64,000 bases of DNA from Clavaria fumosa (lineage: Eukaryota; Basidiomycota; Agaricomycetes; Agaricales; Clavariaceae). Numbering within the stretch: position 1 is the first letter of the stretch; each line of letters opens with the position of its first letter. The notes under the pieces were generated by a model. That model saw only the letters and a list, made by a program, of their open reading frames with translations, was not told the DNA's origin and did not search any database. The DNA lies in assembly GCA_951802425.1 (NCBI GenBank), contig OX637803.1, forward strand, positions 744,001-808,000, given 5' to 3'. Both the position numbers and the translations under genes were made by a program. Shown piece by piece: positions 34,833-46,624 of this stretch.

Positions 34833-36702
34833 ATGTCAAGTTGCGGTCAGTCAGAGGCTTTGATGCCTCGTAAGTCATCTTTTTACCTCATTATTGGGAA
34901 ACCTTTTTCTTAGTCACTTTCAAAGCAAAGCCAAAATTTGACAAGTCGAAGAATTGCATAAAGTGCAAGGCAAACGGTGGCAATATCGTCGTCCGCCATG
35001 CAGTCTACTGCAAGTGCGCGCATACACGTTTGCGTATCCCCATCCATTTCACTTCCCACCGTTGATTAGGGAATGTTTCTTTCCAACTGTCGCTCACAAA
35101 TTTCGTCGGGCGCTTGAACTACGTGTCAACGCCTCAAGGAAATCGGAACTCAAGGCACCCGGTAGCTTGTTCATCGGTTTCTCTGGTGGACTGGGGTCCA
35201 CTGTCTTATTGGATCTTGTGTATAAAAATTACTTCGCCGCTGTGCGAACTTCGTGCAAGAGTGGTGGCACGGCTCATCCACGGCGGGGGTCAATATGGAA
35301 TCGTGCCATTATTTGCTATGTCGAGATCTGCAGCGCGTTCCCTAATGTGAGCGAGCGTTTATACATCCTTTCCTATCTGTAGGTATTCACGTGCAATTCC
35401 CGACAGATGCGTGATCGTTCTGCAGAAGTCCGTCGAGTAGTCGAAGCCTACGAGCCATTCAAGTTTGTCTCTTTGAAAATCGAGGACGCCTTTGACTGGG
35501 CATGGTGGGAAAGCATCGGCGGCGTCCCTGCGAATTCAATACTCGTGCACGATTTGGGAGTCGATATGAGAAGTCAAGGTATTATCAGGCTAATGCCGTA
35601 CGAATCCGATCCTGCAACTCATGCCATACAGATCTTCTCCTCACATCATCTTCATCGTCCTCGGATCCCTCGCACCCATCAACTGCTTTGCGATCCTACC
35701 TTGCTTCCCTGCCCACCAATACCTCTATCGTCTCGACAGTCCGCACCCTCACGCGGCTACTCTTGCTACATGCCGCACGCTTCCATGACGCCTCTCACCT
35801 CCTTCTTGGCACCTGCCTCACTACGCTCTCCATCGATCTCATTTCCGGCGTCGCTCAAGGCCAAGGGTTCGCCCTCAGAGAGCAGGCGGAGGAACAATGG
35901 GCGGGACCAGGCCGGGACAGTGCGGCACCAGAGAGTGGGCACCTTCCCGAGCTCAAGGTCTGCCGGCCCCTGAAAGATATCGGGTTGAAGGAATGCGCGG
36001 CATACGCGTGGTGGACCGGCCTGACCGTCGTCGGAAAATCTCAACCCCCCGGCACCAAGCAGGAGATCGCCAGTTTAACCAAAGGTGCTTCAGGGCTCGG
36101 TCTCGCGCGCACTTGCACTCCCCCTCACTCCCCCCCTTTTTTTTTCGCGCTTGCGCCGGGCAGATTTCGTCATCGCACTAGAGCGCGGCTACCCGTCCAC
36201 CGTGTCCACCATCGCGCGGACGTGCGGGAAATTCGCGTCCAAGCCTGGCAGCGACGGGATGTGTCTGCTCTGCCAACGGTCCGTCATCCCCCACGCAATC
36301 CCCTCCCCCTCCTTGCTCATCAACTCCCGTTTTAGACCAGCGCAGAGCGGCGCTCAGGCGTGGAAAGCCCGAATCTCGATACGCGCATTCGACGAGGGGC
36401 CGCCCGCACCCGCACCCGCACCCGCACCCTCGCCCTCGCCGTCCCTGGCACCGCACCTATGCTACGCGTGCCACACCACGCTGACCAGCCGTGGCAGCCG
36501 TAGCGGGGCCGCGGCCGCCCTCGGCGAGCCGGCCTCGGCGGCGGCGGCGGACGTGAAGATGCCCGTCTGGGTTGGAGCACGGCTGGGCGGTGCGGTGCCG
36601 GGCGCGGAGGTTTGGACGGGGAAGAAATTGGATGAGCGGGTGATGGAGGAGCGTGTTGGGGAGTATTTGCTGGATTCGGCTGGGGAATCGGCTTCCACGT
36701 AG
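34833..36702 (+). CDS. NCS2: Cytoplasmic tRNA 2-thiolation protein 2 (CTU2/NCS2)
   Basis: Partner of Ncs6/Ctu1 in the thiolation of wobble U34 of Lys, Glu and Gln tRNAs in the cytosol. It starts MSSCGQSEALMP and is spliced to TFKAKPKFDKSKNCIKCKAN. Family features: N-terminal CIKCK...YC cysteines, the degenerate PP-loop region FIGFSGGLGSTVLLDLVYKNYF, ICYVEICSAFP, MRDRSAEVRRVVEAYEPFKFV, PLKDIGLKECAAYAWW, IARTCGKFASKPGSDG, and C-terminal CLLCQR plus CYACHTTL. A run of PA/PS dipeptides (about 36405-36450) and an Ala-rich linker are local low complexity. It ends SAGESAST at 36702. Introns are short; the last is before PAQSGAQAWKAR. Length is about 480 residues, normal for the family. Confidence 0.9.
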
Positions 36703-37004
36703 GATGGGCGTCGAAATGTTTATGTTGCCTGACCCTACCCTTGTCACGCCTCCCCGGCCTAGTCCTGAACGACATCGACTTCACGTCCTGACCCACACTA
36801 AAAAAACCGCATTTGTACCCACCGTACATATACCTCAGACCACTACACCCCCTCCTACCACCTACACTACAAAATTCCAACAATTGCGTCTCTTGTCTAG
36901 ACCACTTTGCGATATGCTCACATGACTTTTGGCGAGCGAGGTGAAACAAGGTCACGCGAGTCGAGCGTTAAACGTTGAACAGCACCGCTCTCCACTCTGG
37001 CAAT

Positions 37005-39467
37005 ATGCAGGCCAAGGGGGTTTCATTTGCTATTCCAACTCCCACCGCGACCCGCCCGTCAACGCCTGTTATAATAGCTCCGCCTGCACTGCAGGCCAAG
37101 AAGAACATGGTGCTTAACAGTCACGGCAGACCTCCCTGGCGCGTATCTCTCTTGCCCCGCGTTCCACGCGCGCACAGCCGCCCGGAATTGATCTTCTGAG
37201 GCGCGTCAGGTACTGGGAGGATGGGAAGCCAACGTGCGACGCGTTCGTCATCGCTATTGCTGGTGTGTACCAAGATATCCGGGCGCGACTCATTCCTCAC
37301 GCATTGCTTGAAGGAGGATCGGCCAGTGGCAAGGTGCTGTTATGCCGTTCTACGCTCTCAGGACACAACCGACCTCTTTGTGCAACCCAGACACACGTGG
37401 CGCGCCAAATCGTCCGGTCGCTGGGCTCTGTGCCCACCGTAGTCATCCTCTCACAGGTGAGCACCCCGTCTCGAAGGCTAACCCGATCTTTTCCCGCGCC
37501 TCGCGTGCTGATCAACGGCCCCGAAGGACAGCTTCTACAAGCGCCACACCCCCGAGGAGATCGAGCTCGCCAACGCCAACCGCTTCGACTTTGACCACCC
37601 CGACGCGATCGATATGCCCATGTTCGCATCGGTGGGTTTGCGCCGCCCCCCCCCCCCCCCCCCCCCCGCGGCTCCTGCCATATTGCTGAAGAGGAAAGGA
37701 CGTCTTTTGACACCATTTTTTTTTTTTTTGCCGCGCGATATGGACTTGCCCCTGTGTGCTCTGCAGTGTCTTGCGGATCTGAAATCGTGCAGACAGACGA
37801 ACGTCCCTGTGTATTCGTTTGCGGAGCACCAGAGGCTCGATAAATCCCAGTATTTGTACGGCGCTTCGATCATCATCAGTATGCTTGTTTTTGTCTGCTC
37901 GCTGTTTAGAGCCCTGACATTCGGATGCACACGATCTGCAGCTGAAGGTATTATGACGCTGCACGACCCCCAGCTTCGCGCGCTGTATGACTTGAAGGTG
38001 AAGGTTTTTTCTTGGGTATTTATTTGAACTGGCGATCCGAGATCATGCGTAGATATTCGTTCAGTGTGACTCTGATCTCATGCTCGCGAGGCGAATCAAG
38101 CGAGATGTCGAACAAAGAGGGCGAAGTGTTGATAGTGTGCTAGAGCAGCAAGTTTCTTTTTATAAAAGATTTACCAAGCACTGTATCTCACAAGCCTTTA
38201 GGTATCTCCGATCCGTCAAACCGGCTTACGATAATTTTGTAGGACCCACTGCAAGATATGCGGATATTGTGTGTGCTCCCCTGCTGTTGTATTCGAAGTA
38301 TTTCCTTGTACTTTTTACAGATAGTGCCAGGCAAGGATAACTCGGTGGCGATAGAACTAATATCTACCCATGTCCGTCGCCAAATGAAGGAGCGCTCCGT
38401 CCGATTTCGACAGAGATTGGCAACAGCCCACACAGGCACCCTCCCCTCCAGTCCGAGCGGCGACTTCGAAAGCCTGAATCTCGTCGTGCTGCCACAAACA
38501 CCGCAGCTGAAGGTGAATACGCCGCATTTCGGAGCGTCGGCACGCGCCCGCTGAGCGGCGTCTGCGCGCAGGGGATCTACACAGTGTTGCGCGACAAGAC
38601 GACTAGCCGGCGGGAGTTCATCCATTTCGCGGAGCGCCTCTCCGTGCTGCTCATCGAGAAGGCCATGGCTTATCTCCCTTTCCGTTCAACCACCATCGTG
38701 ACCCCCACAGGCGCCGAGACAACCGGCAAAGCGCTTGACGTCAAGGTAGGGACGGTGCCTTCTCTCTCCGTGACATGTGGTCGTGTTGATCCCTCCGTAG
38801 CATATATGCGGCGTCTCGATCTTGCGGTCGTATGTGGCGATTTCCTCGTTCCTGTGGGTATCAGCTTTACCATAGTCTAGAGGCGGGCCCCTGGAGCGAG
38901 GACTAGCCAAGACTATCCCGGACGTCCTCATGGGCTCCCTCCTCGTCCAGTCAGACAGCAAGACACAGGAGCCCCTCCTTCTGCACGTCATGCTCCCCGT
39001 CTGCATCCGCGACAGGAAGGAGGCACAAGAGACTTCGGTCTTCCTCCTCGATGCCCAGGTTCATCTAACCCGCTTTTTTCCCCTGGTCGCGCTGTGCTGA
39101 ATACTCGACTGGCGGGGGGGTATGCAGATCGGCACGGCAGCGGCGGCGTTCATGGCCATCCGCGTGCTCCTGGACCACGGCGTCCGCCCGGAGCGCATCA
39201 TCTTCGTCACGTACATCGTCGCCCGCGGCGGCGGCATCGCGGCGCTGCACCAGGCGTTCCCGGACGTGCGGATCGTCTGCGGCGCCGTCGACGGCGACAT
39301 GAGGGAGGCCTGGCTGGACTTCGTAGAGGGGGACGACTATTTTGGCGTCGAGAGGCACAAGTGCTGGGTTATGGAGCCTGGGATGGGGCAGATTGGTGAG
39401 CTTATATATATGTCTGGAAGATGTCGTCAAGCTGATGTTTACCATAGGGGATCGGTACTATCTGTAG
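37005..39467 (+). CDS. URK1: Uridine/cytidine kinase with C-terminal UPRT-like domain (URK1)
   Basis: Pyrimidine salvage enzyme phosphorylating uridine and cytidine. It starts [19 protein letters not shown]. The kinase domain has the P-loop IAGGSASGKTHVARQI spread over three exons, then [57 protein letters not shown] and [19 protein letters not shown]. The C-terminal uracil phosphoribosyltransferase-like domain shows [57 protein letters not shown] and a YFGVERH tail. The PRPP-loop region is degenerate, as in yeast Urk1, so this domain may be regulatory. It ends QIGDRYYL at 39467. The intron at 38148 has a GCAAGT donor, and the first intron appears to start GCGCGT at 37139. Another intron holds 22 consecutive C. 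Confidence 0.88.
37646..37667 (+). repeat. Poly(C)22 homopolymer in a URK1 intron
   Basis: Twenty-two uninterrupted C residues, followed about 50 bp later by a run of T. Both lie between the exon ending MPMFAS and the exon starting CLADLKS. The exact length may be unreliable in the assembly. Confidence 0.9.
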
Positions 39468-39476
39468 GCAGCCCGA

Positions 39477-39872
39477 TTCATTTAGGTGGTTATGTCGTTC
39501 CTTGCATATTATTCCCTTCTTATCTACTCCGTCAAAACTTCTAGTCAGACTGGACCCCACCCAAGCAAGGGGGGGAGTCAGATGCGCATGATTTGCTTAA
39601 ACGTGGATAACAGTTGTCCAGCCAACAACTATCAATTCATCTTGTTGATGCCTTTCCTACGATCCCTGCCCCTCTTCATTTAGGTGGTTATGTCGTTCCT
39701 TGCATATTATTCCCTTCTTATCTACTCCGTCAAAACTTCTAGTCAGACTGGACCCCACCCAAGCAAGGGGGGGAGTCAGATGCGCATGATTTGCTTAAAC
39801 GTGGATAACAGTTGTCCAGCCAACAACTATCAATTCATCTTGTTGATGCCTTTCCTACGATCCCTGCCCCTC
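39477..39872 (+). repeat. Perfect 198-bp tandem duplication
   Basis: Unit 1 is 39477-39674 and unit 2 is 39675-39872; they are identical on reading (both run from TTCATTTAGGTGG to GATCCCTGCCCCTC). They begin 10 bp after the URK1 stop codon, in its 3' flank. 198 is a multiple of three and each unit holds an 85/65-codon open stretch beginning MVMSFLAYYSLLI, but this has no recognised homology. Confidence 0.93.
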
Positions 39873-40269
39873 CCTACCTTAACCCCCACGCTGGGTGGCC
39901 TTTGTCTTCACCATAGTGGATGGCAAGGTTACAGGGTTTGACCTGCACAACGACGCATACCCAGATCCTGAGAACATTCAAGCCAATCAGCCCATTTGAG
40001 ATGTCATTCATGTTCATTACAAACGAGTCGAGATATGCCTGAGTAAGGGTACAGAGATGCGTATCGTCGCACTGGGTTTATTCTGTCTTTCTGCATACGA
40101 TATTAGTACCCCACGAAAATTATTTTACTGAGAATACCACTGTTGTCCTTGGTAGAACCCTTTCATCAGCTCAACAGTGCTCCTTTCTCTGCCGAACATT
40201 AGGAAAAGCAAACATGCTAAGCAAAGACGTATGCAGAATGGCCAAAAAAAATGAGAAACATCATTTCCT
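39873..40269. other. Intergenic region
   Basis: Sequence between the tandem duplication and the next minus-strand ORF. A short reading (VSYFLFYNLG...) on the minus strand may be the 3' part or an intron of the hypothetical gene at 40270-40918. Nothing was recognised. Confidence 0.3.
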
Positions 40270-40918
40270 AAGTTATAAAAAAGGAAGTAACTTACCCCAC
40301 GAGCTTTGACGCTCGCCACCATGGCGTCTACATTCTCCCCTCGCCTGGAGGTATTTCGGTCTCAGTGTCCCGTCCAGTCGACGGACGTTAGACCACGCCG
40401 TGCCACGATGGTCAACACTGCGCGCCAGTGCTGAGACGTCTGAGACCGTTGTTGTTGCAGGTCCTGCGAAGGGTGATTTTCACGAGGCCCGTAGTTTGTA
40501 AGTGCCAACCTCTCGGGGGTAAATACCAAGGGCGAGGGAAGCGGTACGGACGTGAGGATGCGGGCGGTAATGAAAGCCGGTCGTCAGAGTTGTTAGAGTG
40601 GAAAGTAGAGAATGGGTTGGGTGCCTTCACGGCACGCTCTGGATTTGGAAAGGGGCAGGCTAAGTTTTTCTTGCGTTGACGGCGTTCTGTTGTACGTCGC
40701 GGTGTATTAATAAAGAAAATTGAGCGGAAGGCAATTCTGGGAATGGTGAGAAATTGATGTGTAAGACACGAGGTACGTGAGGACGACGTGGTGATGCCGT
40801 ACCTAACGAGGGTGGAGTAGATGAATTGCGTTATGGGCCATGTGAGGCCGCTTGGCAGGCGGAGACTGGTCAACGGGCTCTGCGATATTGATGGCGTCGT
40901 AGAGCTAGTGGATATCAT
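40270..40918 (-). CDS. Hypothetical protein, model uncertain
   Basis: Not recognised. A minus-strand frame opens at 40918 (MISTSSTTPSISQSPLTS) and runs to about 40412 as a basic, Ser/Arg/Pro-rich sequence whose start could be a mitochondrial presequence. It may splice to one of two downstream frames: one reads RGENVDAMVASVKARG just before GTAAGT at about 40296; the other reads VSDVSALARSVDHRGTAW and RLDGTLRPKYLQARGE. Both look protein-like and I cannot choose. No membrane segment or known motif was found. Transcript data would settle it. Confidence 0.3.
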
Positions 40919-41871
40919 CTCTGAGATTCCGCTAATTGTGGTCTTCTGTTAAACGAAGGCTGGCTGCAGAGTGGATTTGAAAGACTGACTTTGTGTAGCT
41001 CTGATTTGGTCCGCTGGGAGCGTTGACGAATAAGAGCCGCTGTGTCTTGAGAGCGCGACTATCACGTGTCCCAGCACGCGACTCTACGAGACTCTATCCA
41101 ACTGCTTCCATCGTCGATGCTTCCGTCACGCAGACAGCATTGGTTAGCCCCTTCGCTTGCACAGTCGACAAGAACCGTTCCGTTCGTTATCCCCTGCGTG
41201 TTTGCTAGGCCCTGTATGCACAGCACCATCTTCGACAAGATAGGGAAGAAGATACTCGGGCGATGCCCGTCTTCAACATTAGAGAAACATCTGTAAAATA
41301 TTTCGAAAAGCGGAGCAGTCAGGAGGTCCTGGAATTTCACAGGGACACGGCGACACGGCGCACCTCTGAGTCCATCTGCAGAGACATCATACATGTGGAT
41401 GCATCGGTCGCCGTCTACATCGCAAAATACATGCGTAATTTTACCTCGCAATCGAAGATAAGGATAACGGGAGCGTAGGAAAGGCGGCAGTGAAAACAGG
41501 GAACAACGTAAAGAGCAGGTTCAAGCACTGGAGTGCAGGGTATGAACTAGTGTTTTGTTGTTGAAAGGAATTTAGAGAGCTTAACTCGATGGTGAAAGGA
41601 CGGGGAGTGATAATTTTAGAGAACAAATGGTCCGACACCTTCGTGTTCCTCGTTTTGGAGGTAGACATGGCATCAGACATTGGCTGTATTGACAGCCGCA
41701 AAAGAAAACCCGACAGCATTCCCGAGAACCTATAAAGCGCTGGTGTCAATCAAATCGTGACTGTCAGTGTCACGCTGTGCAACATCGATAACGGCGCCGC
41801 CCGCCGCCACTCAAGCACCAGTCGCAGGCTCATCATATATTTTGTCGACACTACTACTAGCATCATCACCC
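40919..41871. other. Intergenic region and promoter of the NLR gene
   Basis: No confident gene. A minus-strand 129-codon ORF (41062-41451) shows no family signature. A TATA-like CTATAAAG at about 41730-41737 lies 135 bp upstream of the NLR start codon. The 14-mer GTCAGTGTCACGCT at about 41763 also occurs upstream of COX4 (about 63400). Confidence 0.4.
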
Positions 41872-44800
41872 ATGCGCAAAGCTCTTGACACTACCCTGGC
41901 GAAGATCAAGTCTTTCTCAGGACCTCAGTCTCCTGCCTTCATTGGTCTCCAGAATGCTCTTGCGCTTCTCAAAGAAGTTGCGGGAAAGACGGGTATACCG
42001 GGACTGCAGGAAGGTATTGGAGGATTTGTGGTTCTCCTCAATGCTGTTCAAGTGCGTGAAACATGCCATTTGTGTCGCCGTCGTTGCCCGCTAATCCTCC
42101 GCACAGAAAACCTCACAGAACAGCATCGAGTTGGAATCACTGGCTTGCCGCGTTCGAGACTTGCATACAATGCTGCAGGAGGTGTCCAATGGCGGTGCCC
42201 TGTCTGCAGCAATGACTGACCGTATCAACTGCTTGTCTGAGTGAGTCACCATTTTCTGGCAACATGCTTTGCTGATCTCAGTCTTGCATGGCAGATCATG
42301 GAAGTCTGTCGGGGAGAAAGCTCAGCATATGATCATGCGCAACCGCTTGAAGCGTGTCCTCACCCGTGACCGTGATGCTCTTGAGATTACAGGCCTTATT
42401 TCTGCTGTCAATGACTCAATACAACAATTCCTGGTAAGTAAGTAGCCCGTACCTTTTGGACACCCTGATTGAGGTGTGGTCACTCGAAGGTTCAAAGTAC
42501 ACTTACCGTTGAGTCTACAGTTGGAGTAAGTTTGCAGGCCAGCATCCTTGTCCTGTTTCTCATATGATAATTTGATCAGAGAATTGAGTCGAAGCTTGAT
42601 ATCTATGGTAATGATTTATTTGTAATTTGGTCGTAGTGCTTTGCTTATCTTTGGCTACGTAGCTGGTCTCAATCTGCCTCGTGCAGTCACTGCTGGCTTC
42701 AACTGCAATAATAGGCTAGTGTCATGTCTTGGTGGTACACGGAAAGAGATTCTTGAGGAGCTGTATCAGTGGATTGGTCATGGTGTTGAACACCTCTCCC
42801 CGGAGGGCATACCCACATCTGGCCATTTGTGTGTCATGGGGACTCGGCAGATATTTTGGATCAATGGTGTAGCTGGTAGTGGGAAGACTACAATTGCCTA
42901 CACTGCAGCCAAGTTCTGTGAGGATAAAGGAGTCCTTGCTGCAAGCTTCTTCTGCTCTAGGGATAATGCTGATTGCAGCAATCTCAATCTGGTATTCACT
43001 ACCATTGCCCATCAATTAGGACAGTTTTGTCCAGAATTCAGAGCTGGACTTGCAGATGTTGTCAGGTCTAATCCTGATATTGTTTACTCCTCTGTCTCCT
43101 ATCAGTTGGAGAAGATGATTGTCAAACCATTTGTGGCCATGAGGAATAAGTTCCCTCCAAGTTTAGTTGTGATTGATGCTTTGGATGAATGCAAGGATGA
43201 CAATTCCACATCTACCATTCTTGCATCTTTATCCCAACACATTGAAAAGTTATTCCCTTTGCAATTCCTCATCACCAGTAGACCAATTCTCCAAATCACT
43301 GGTGCTTTTCAACATCCACTTCTCAACAATACAACCAGACCAATGATTCTTCATGAAGTCAGGTTGGATGTCATTAAAAGTGATATCCAGTATTATCTGA
43401 CATGGCACCTTGAAGCTATCAAGAACAGATATCACATTCTTGGATCCTGGCCATCCCCTACAGATGTTGAGACCTTGACTAATATGTCCTCAGGCCTGTT
43501 CATATTTGCTGCCACTGCAGCAAGGTTCATTGATGTTGCTGATCCCAAGGGGCAACTGAGGATGCTCTTGGACATGACAACTGCTGTGGGCTCCTCTCCC
43601 TTGCAGCATCTGGATCAGTTGTATTTGCAAGTGTTGAATATTGCATTCCCTGATATTTCTGAACACCTTGGAGTCAAGTTGTGCTTGATTCTTGGAACTA
43701 TTGCCATCCTTCAAGACCCTCTCTCATCAGATCAATTGGAGGATTTGCTTGAATCTGAAGTTTATGTCAATGGTTATCTTCAGAAGTTGCAGGCAATCAT
43801 TACAGCTCCAAATGATGGCAGTGGAATTATAAGATTGATCCACCCATCATTCTTTGACTTCATTGTGGACCCTACCAGATGCCACAACATGCAGTTTAAA
43901 GTTGATCTTGAAGAGCAACACACTATCATGGCTGAGAAATGCCTGATTATGATGAAAAGGCTGAAGAAGGATATTTGTGGTATAAGAGACCCCACCAAGT
44001 TCAACCATGAGGTGCCAGATTTCTCAGAGATGATATCAAGACACATCTCAGGCAGCCTGCAGTATGCATGTAGATATTGGGGCATGCATGTTTGCAGTGG
44101 CAAGCTTTCAAGCAATGTATTGCAGCTTCTGGGACATTTCTGTTCAATTCATTTACTGCACTGGATAGAGGTCTGCAGTCTTCTTGGGAATCTGAGAAAT
44201 GCATTGCAAATGTTGGCATCTGTGCATGCCTATCTTTCAGTAAGTGCATGGTCTTATTAAGTGAGGCTGACAAAACTAATGTGTTATCTTTGAATAGATG
44301 AATAATCATATGGATATTGTCTCAGCCCTATTATATAATGGTGAGAGATTGATCCAAGAGTTCTTTCCAGCCATCAGTGTGTCTGCCTTGCAAGTATATT
44401 TTACAGCTTTGCCCTTCACCCCAGTTGGCACTGAAATACACAATGCCTATAATCAGCAGATGGAGGGAGCAGTGTTGGTGCAAGGGGAATTACCAAAACA
44501 ATGGGGTGCATGTGTACAAGTCATGGAGGGCCATTCTGATTTGGTCAGATCAGTGTCATTCTCTCCAGATGGTACAAGGATAGCTTCAGGGTCTTCAGAC
44601 AGGACAGTGAGGGTGTGGGATGCAGTCACTGGTGCTCATCTGCAGACACTTGAGGGCCACTCTGATCAGATCACATCAGTGTCATTCTCTCCAGATGGGA
44701 AAAGGATAGTTTCAGGGTCTCTAGACTGGACAGTGGGAGTGTGGGATGCAGTCACTGGTGCTCATTTGCAGACACTTGGGGGCCACTCTGCTCAGATCAC

Positions 44801-46271
44801 ATCAGTGTCATTCTCTCCAGATGGGAAAAGGATAGTTTCAGGGTCTCTAGACTGGACAGTGGGAGTGTGGGATGCAGTCACTGGTGCTCATCTGCAGACA
44901 CTTGAGGGCCATTCTCATTGGATTGGATCAGTGTCAGTCTCTCCAGATGGCAAAAGGATAGTTTCAGGGTCTGATGACATGACAGTGAGAGTATGGGATG
45001 CAGTCACAGGTGCTCATCTGCAGACACTTGAGGGTCATTCTGGTGAGATCAGATCAGTGTCATTCTCTCCAGATGGCAAAAGGATAGTTTCAGGGTCTGA
45101 TGACATGACAGTGAGAGTGTGGGATGTGGTCACTGGTGCTCATCTGCAGACACTTGAGGGACATTCTGATTGGATCAGATCAGTGTCATTCTCTCCAGAT
45201 GGGAAAAGGATAGTTTCAGGGTCTGATGATATGACAGTGAGAGTGTGGGATGCAGTCACTGGTGCTCACCTGCAGACACTTGAGGGTCATTCTGGTGAGA
45301 TCAGATCAGTGTCATTCTCTCCAGATGGCAAAAGGATAGTTTCAGGGTCTGACGACATGACAGTAAGAGTGTGGGATGTGGTCACTGGTGCTCATCTGCA
45401 GACACTTGAGGGCCATTCTGATTGGATTGGATCAGTGTCATTCTCTCCAGATGGGAAAAAAATAGTTTCAGGGTCTGATGACATGAGAGTGTGGGATACA
45501 GTCACTGGTGCTCATCTGCAGACATTTGATGGTCATTCTGGCAAGATCAGATCAGTGTCATTCTCTCCAGATGGCAAAAGGATAGTTTCAGGGTCTGATG
45601 ACATGACAGTGAGAGTGTGGGATGCAGTCACTGGTGCTCATTTGCAGACACTTGAGGGCCATTCTAATTTGGTCACATCAGTGTCATTCTCTCCAGATGG
45701 CAAAAGGATAGTTTCAGGGTCTGATGACATGACAGTGAAAGTGTGGGATGCAGTCACTGGTGCTTATTTGCAGACACTTGAGGGCCACTCTGATCACATC
45801 ACGTCAGTGTCATTCTCTCCAGATGGGAAAAGGATAGTTTCAGGGTCTTTAGACTGGACAGTGAGAGTGTGGGATGCAGTCACTGGTGCTCATTTTCAAA
45901 CACTTAAGGGCCATTCTGGCCTCATCATATCAGTGTCATTCTCTCCAGATGGTGAAAGGATAGTTTCAGGGTCTGATGACATGACAGTGAGAGTGTGGGA
46001 TGCAGCTACTGGTGCCCCTCTGCAGATATACAGTGATTCAAATTGTGGACAGTCATGGCCATACCTCATCAATGATGGATGGTTATTCACTGCTTCCACA
46101 GGACACAAACTTTGTTGGATTCCTGTGGCTTATCGCAAAATATGTGCATCCACTATTGATCATTTGGCAGTGCTCACACCCCAGCACTCCATCATTTCCC
46201 TCACACTCACTTCATTGCATTCCTACCTCAAATATATAGAATTATTTACCTCCACTTTTGTACTGCAATAA
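41872..46271 (+). CDS. NLR-type STAND protein: helical N-terminus, NACHT, 12 WD40 repeats
   Basis: Signal-transducing ATPase of the fungal NOD-like receptor class (HET-E/HET-D architecture), a group that includes incompatibility and programmed-cell-death regulators. Exons 41872-42051, 42107-42240, 42295-42433, 42490-42525, 42580-42607, 42663-44239 and 44298-46271 sum to 4068 nt, or 1355 residues. The N-terminal about 200 residues are helical ([20 protein letters not shown]...) in the manner of HeLo/MLKL-like death-inducing domains, by pattern only. NACHT: Walker [14 protein letters not shown] about residue 240, Walker [15 protein letters not shown], and sensor-like FLITSRP. A winged-helix/linker region follows to residue about 770. 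The C-terminus has 12 WD40 units (44526-46031) and a short tail. The start is the first in-frame ATG after a TATA-like box. It lies beside a large retrotransposon nest. Confidence 0.92.
44526..46031 (+). repeat. Array of 12 near-identical 126-bp WD40-coding repeats
   Basis: Twelve tandem 42-codon units with consensus [23 protein letters not shown]; unit 8 lacks two codons (Thr-Val). Differences concentrate at the four residues after GHS (DLVR, DQIT, AQIT, HWIG, GEIR, DWIR, GEIR, DWIG, GKIR, NLVT, DHIT, GLII) and at the SDR/LDW/DDM positions. Units 5 and 7 encode the same peptide. High DNA identity between units indicates recent unequal exchange or conversion. Confidence 0.95.
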
Positions 46272-46624
46272 GTAGGTCATGCATACAGTGTAGGAGGCAT
46301 ATTATTTTTCCAGTGGGCCAAGTCCACCTTACAGACATGTCCTATTGAAATGGATGTTGGAACTCAGGGGAAGTGATCTGATTGGTTGAATAAGCAGGAT
46401 CTACAATCCCTTGTGTATGTTTACTATTCATTGTTTGTACTTGCACATATAGCCATTGTATATAAGGCTAGGCTGTCAATAAGGTGATCCCTTATCAGAT
46501 TGGACCAGTCTTAGTCCTGATTCATCTGTGAGTCACCTTGTCCCCAGACTTAAGCTCTCAGCAATGACAGTGCATTCATGCTCCACTATTTCCAACACAA
46601 TCCAATATATCCACAATGATATAC
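46272..46624. other. Spacer containing a probable solo LTR
   Basis: Follows the NLR stop codon. It contains the TGTTGGAA...TTCCAACA block (46355-46597) and ends with the TATAC target duplication of the family B element (46620-46624). Confidence 0.5.
46355..46597 (+). mobile_element. Probable solo LTR (TGTTGGAA...TTCCAACA)
   Basis: 243 bp with perfect 8-bp inverted ends starting TG and ending CA, an internal TATA (GTATATAAGG near 46458) and AT-rich promoter-like sequence. Its ends resemble the solo LTR at 56702. No target duplication was found, so this may be a rearranged remnant. Confidence 0.4.

Noticed and set aside
39684..39941. Small ORF starting MVMSFLAYYSLLI in the tandem duplication
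   Set aside because: Present twice only because of the duplication, lies in the 3' flank of URK1, and shows no known domain.
40270..40330. Assigning RGENVDAMVASVKARG to a named mitochondrial family
   Set aside because: The peptide looks natural but I could not match it to a family with confidence, and the frame choice is ambiguous.
41062..41451. 129-codon minus-strand ORF as a gene
   Set aside because: No homology signature, no supporting introns, and it lies in the likely promoter region of the NLR gene.
44526..46031. Regular direct repeats resembling a CRISPR or satellite array
   Set aside because: The 126-bp period encodes WD40 repeats in an open frame of an NLR gene; spacers and repeat lengths do not fit CRISPR and the genome is eukaryotic.
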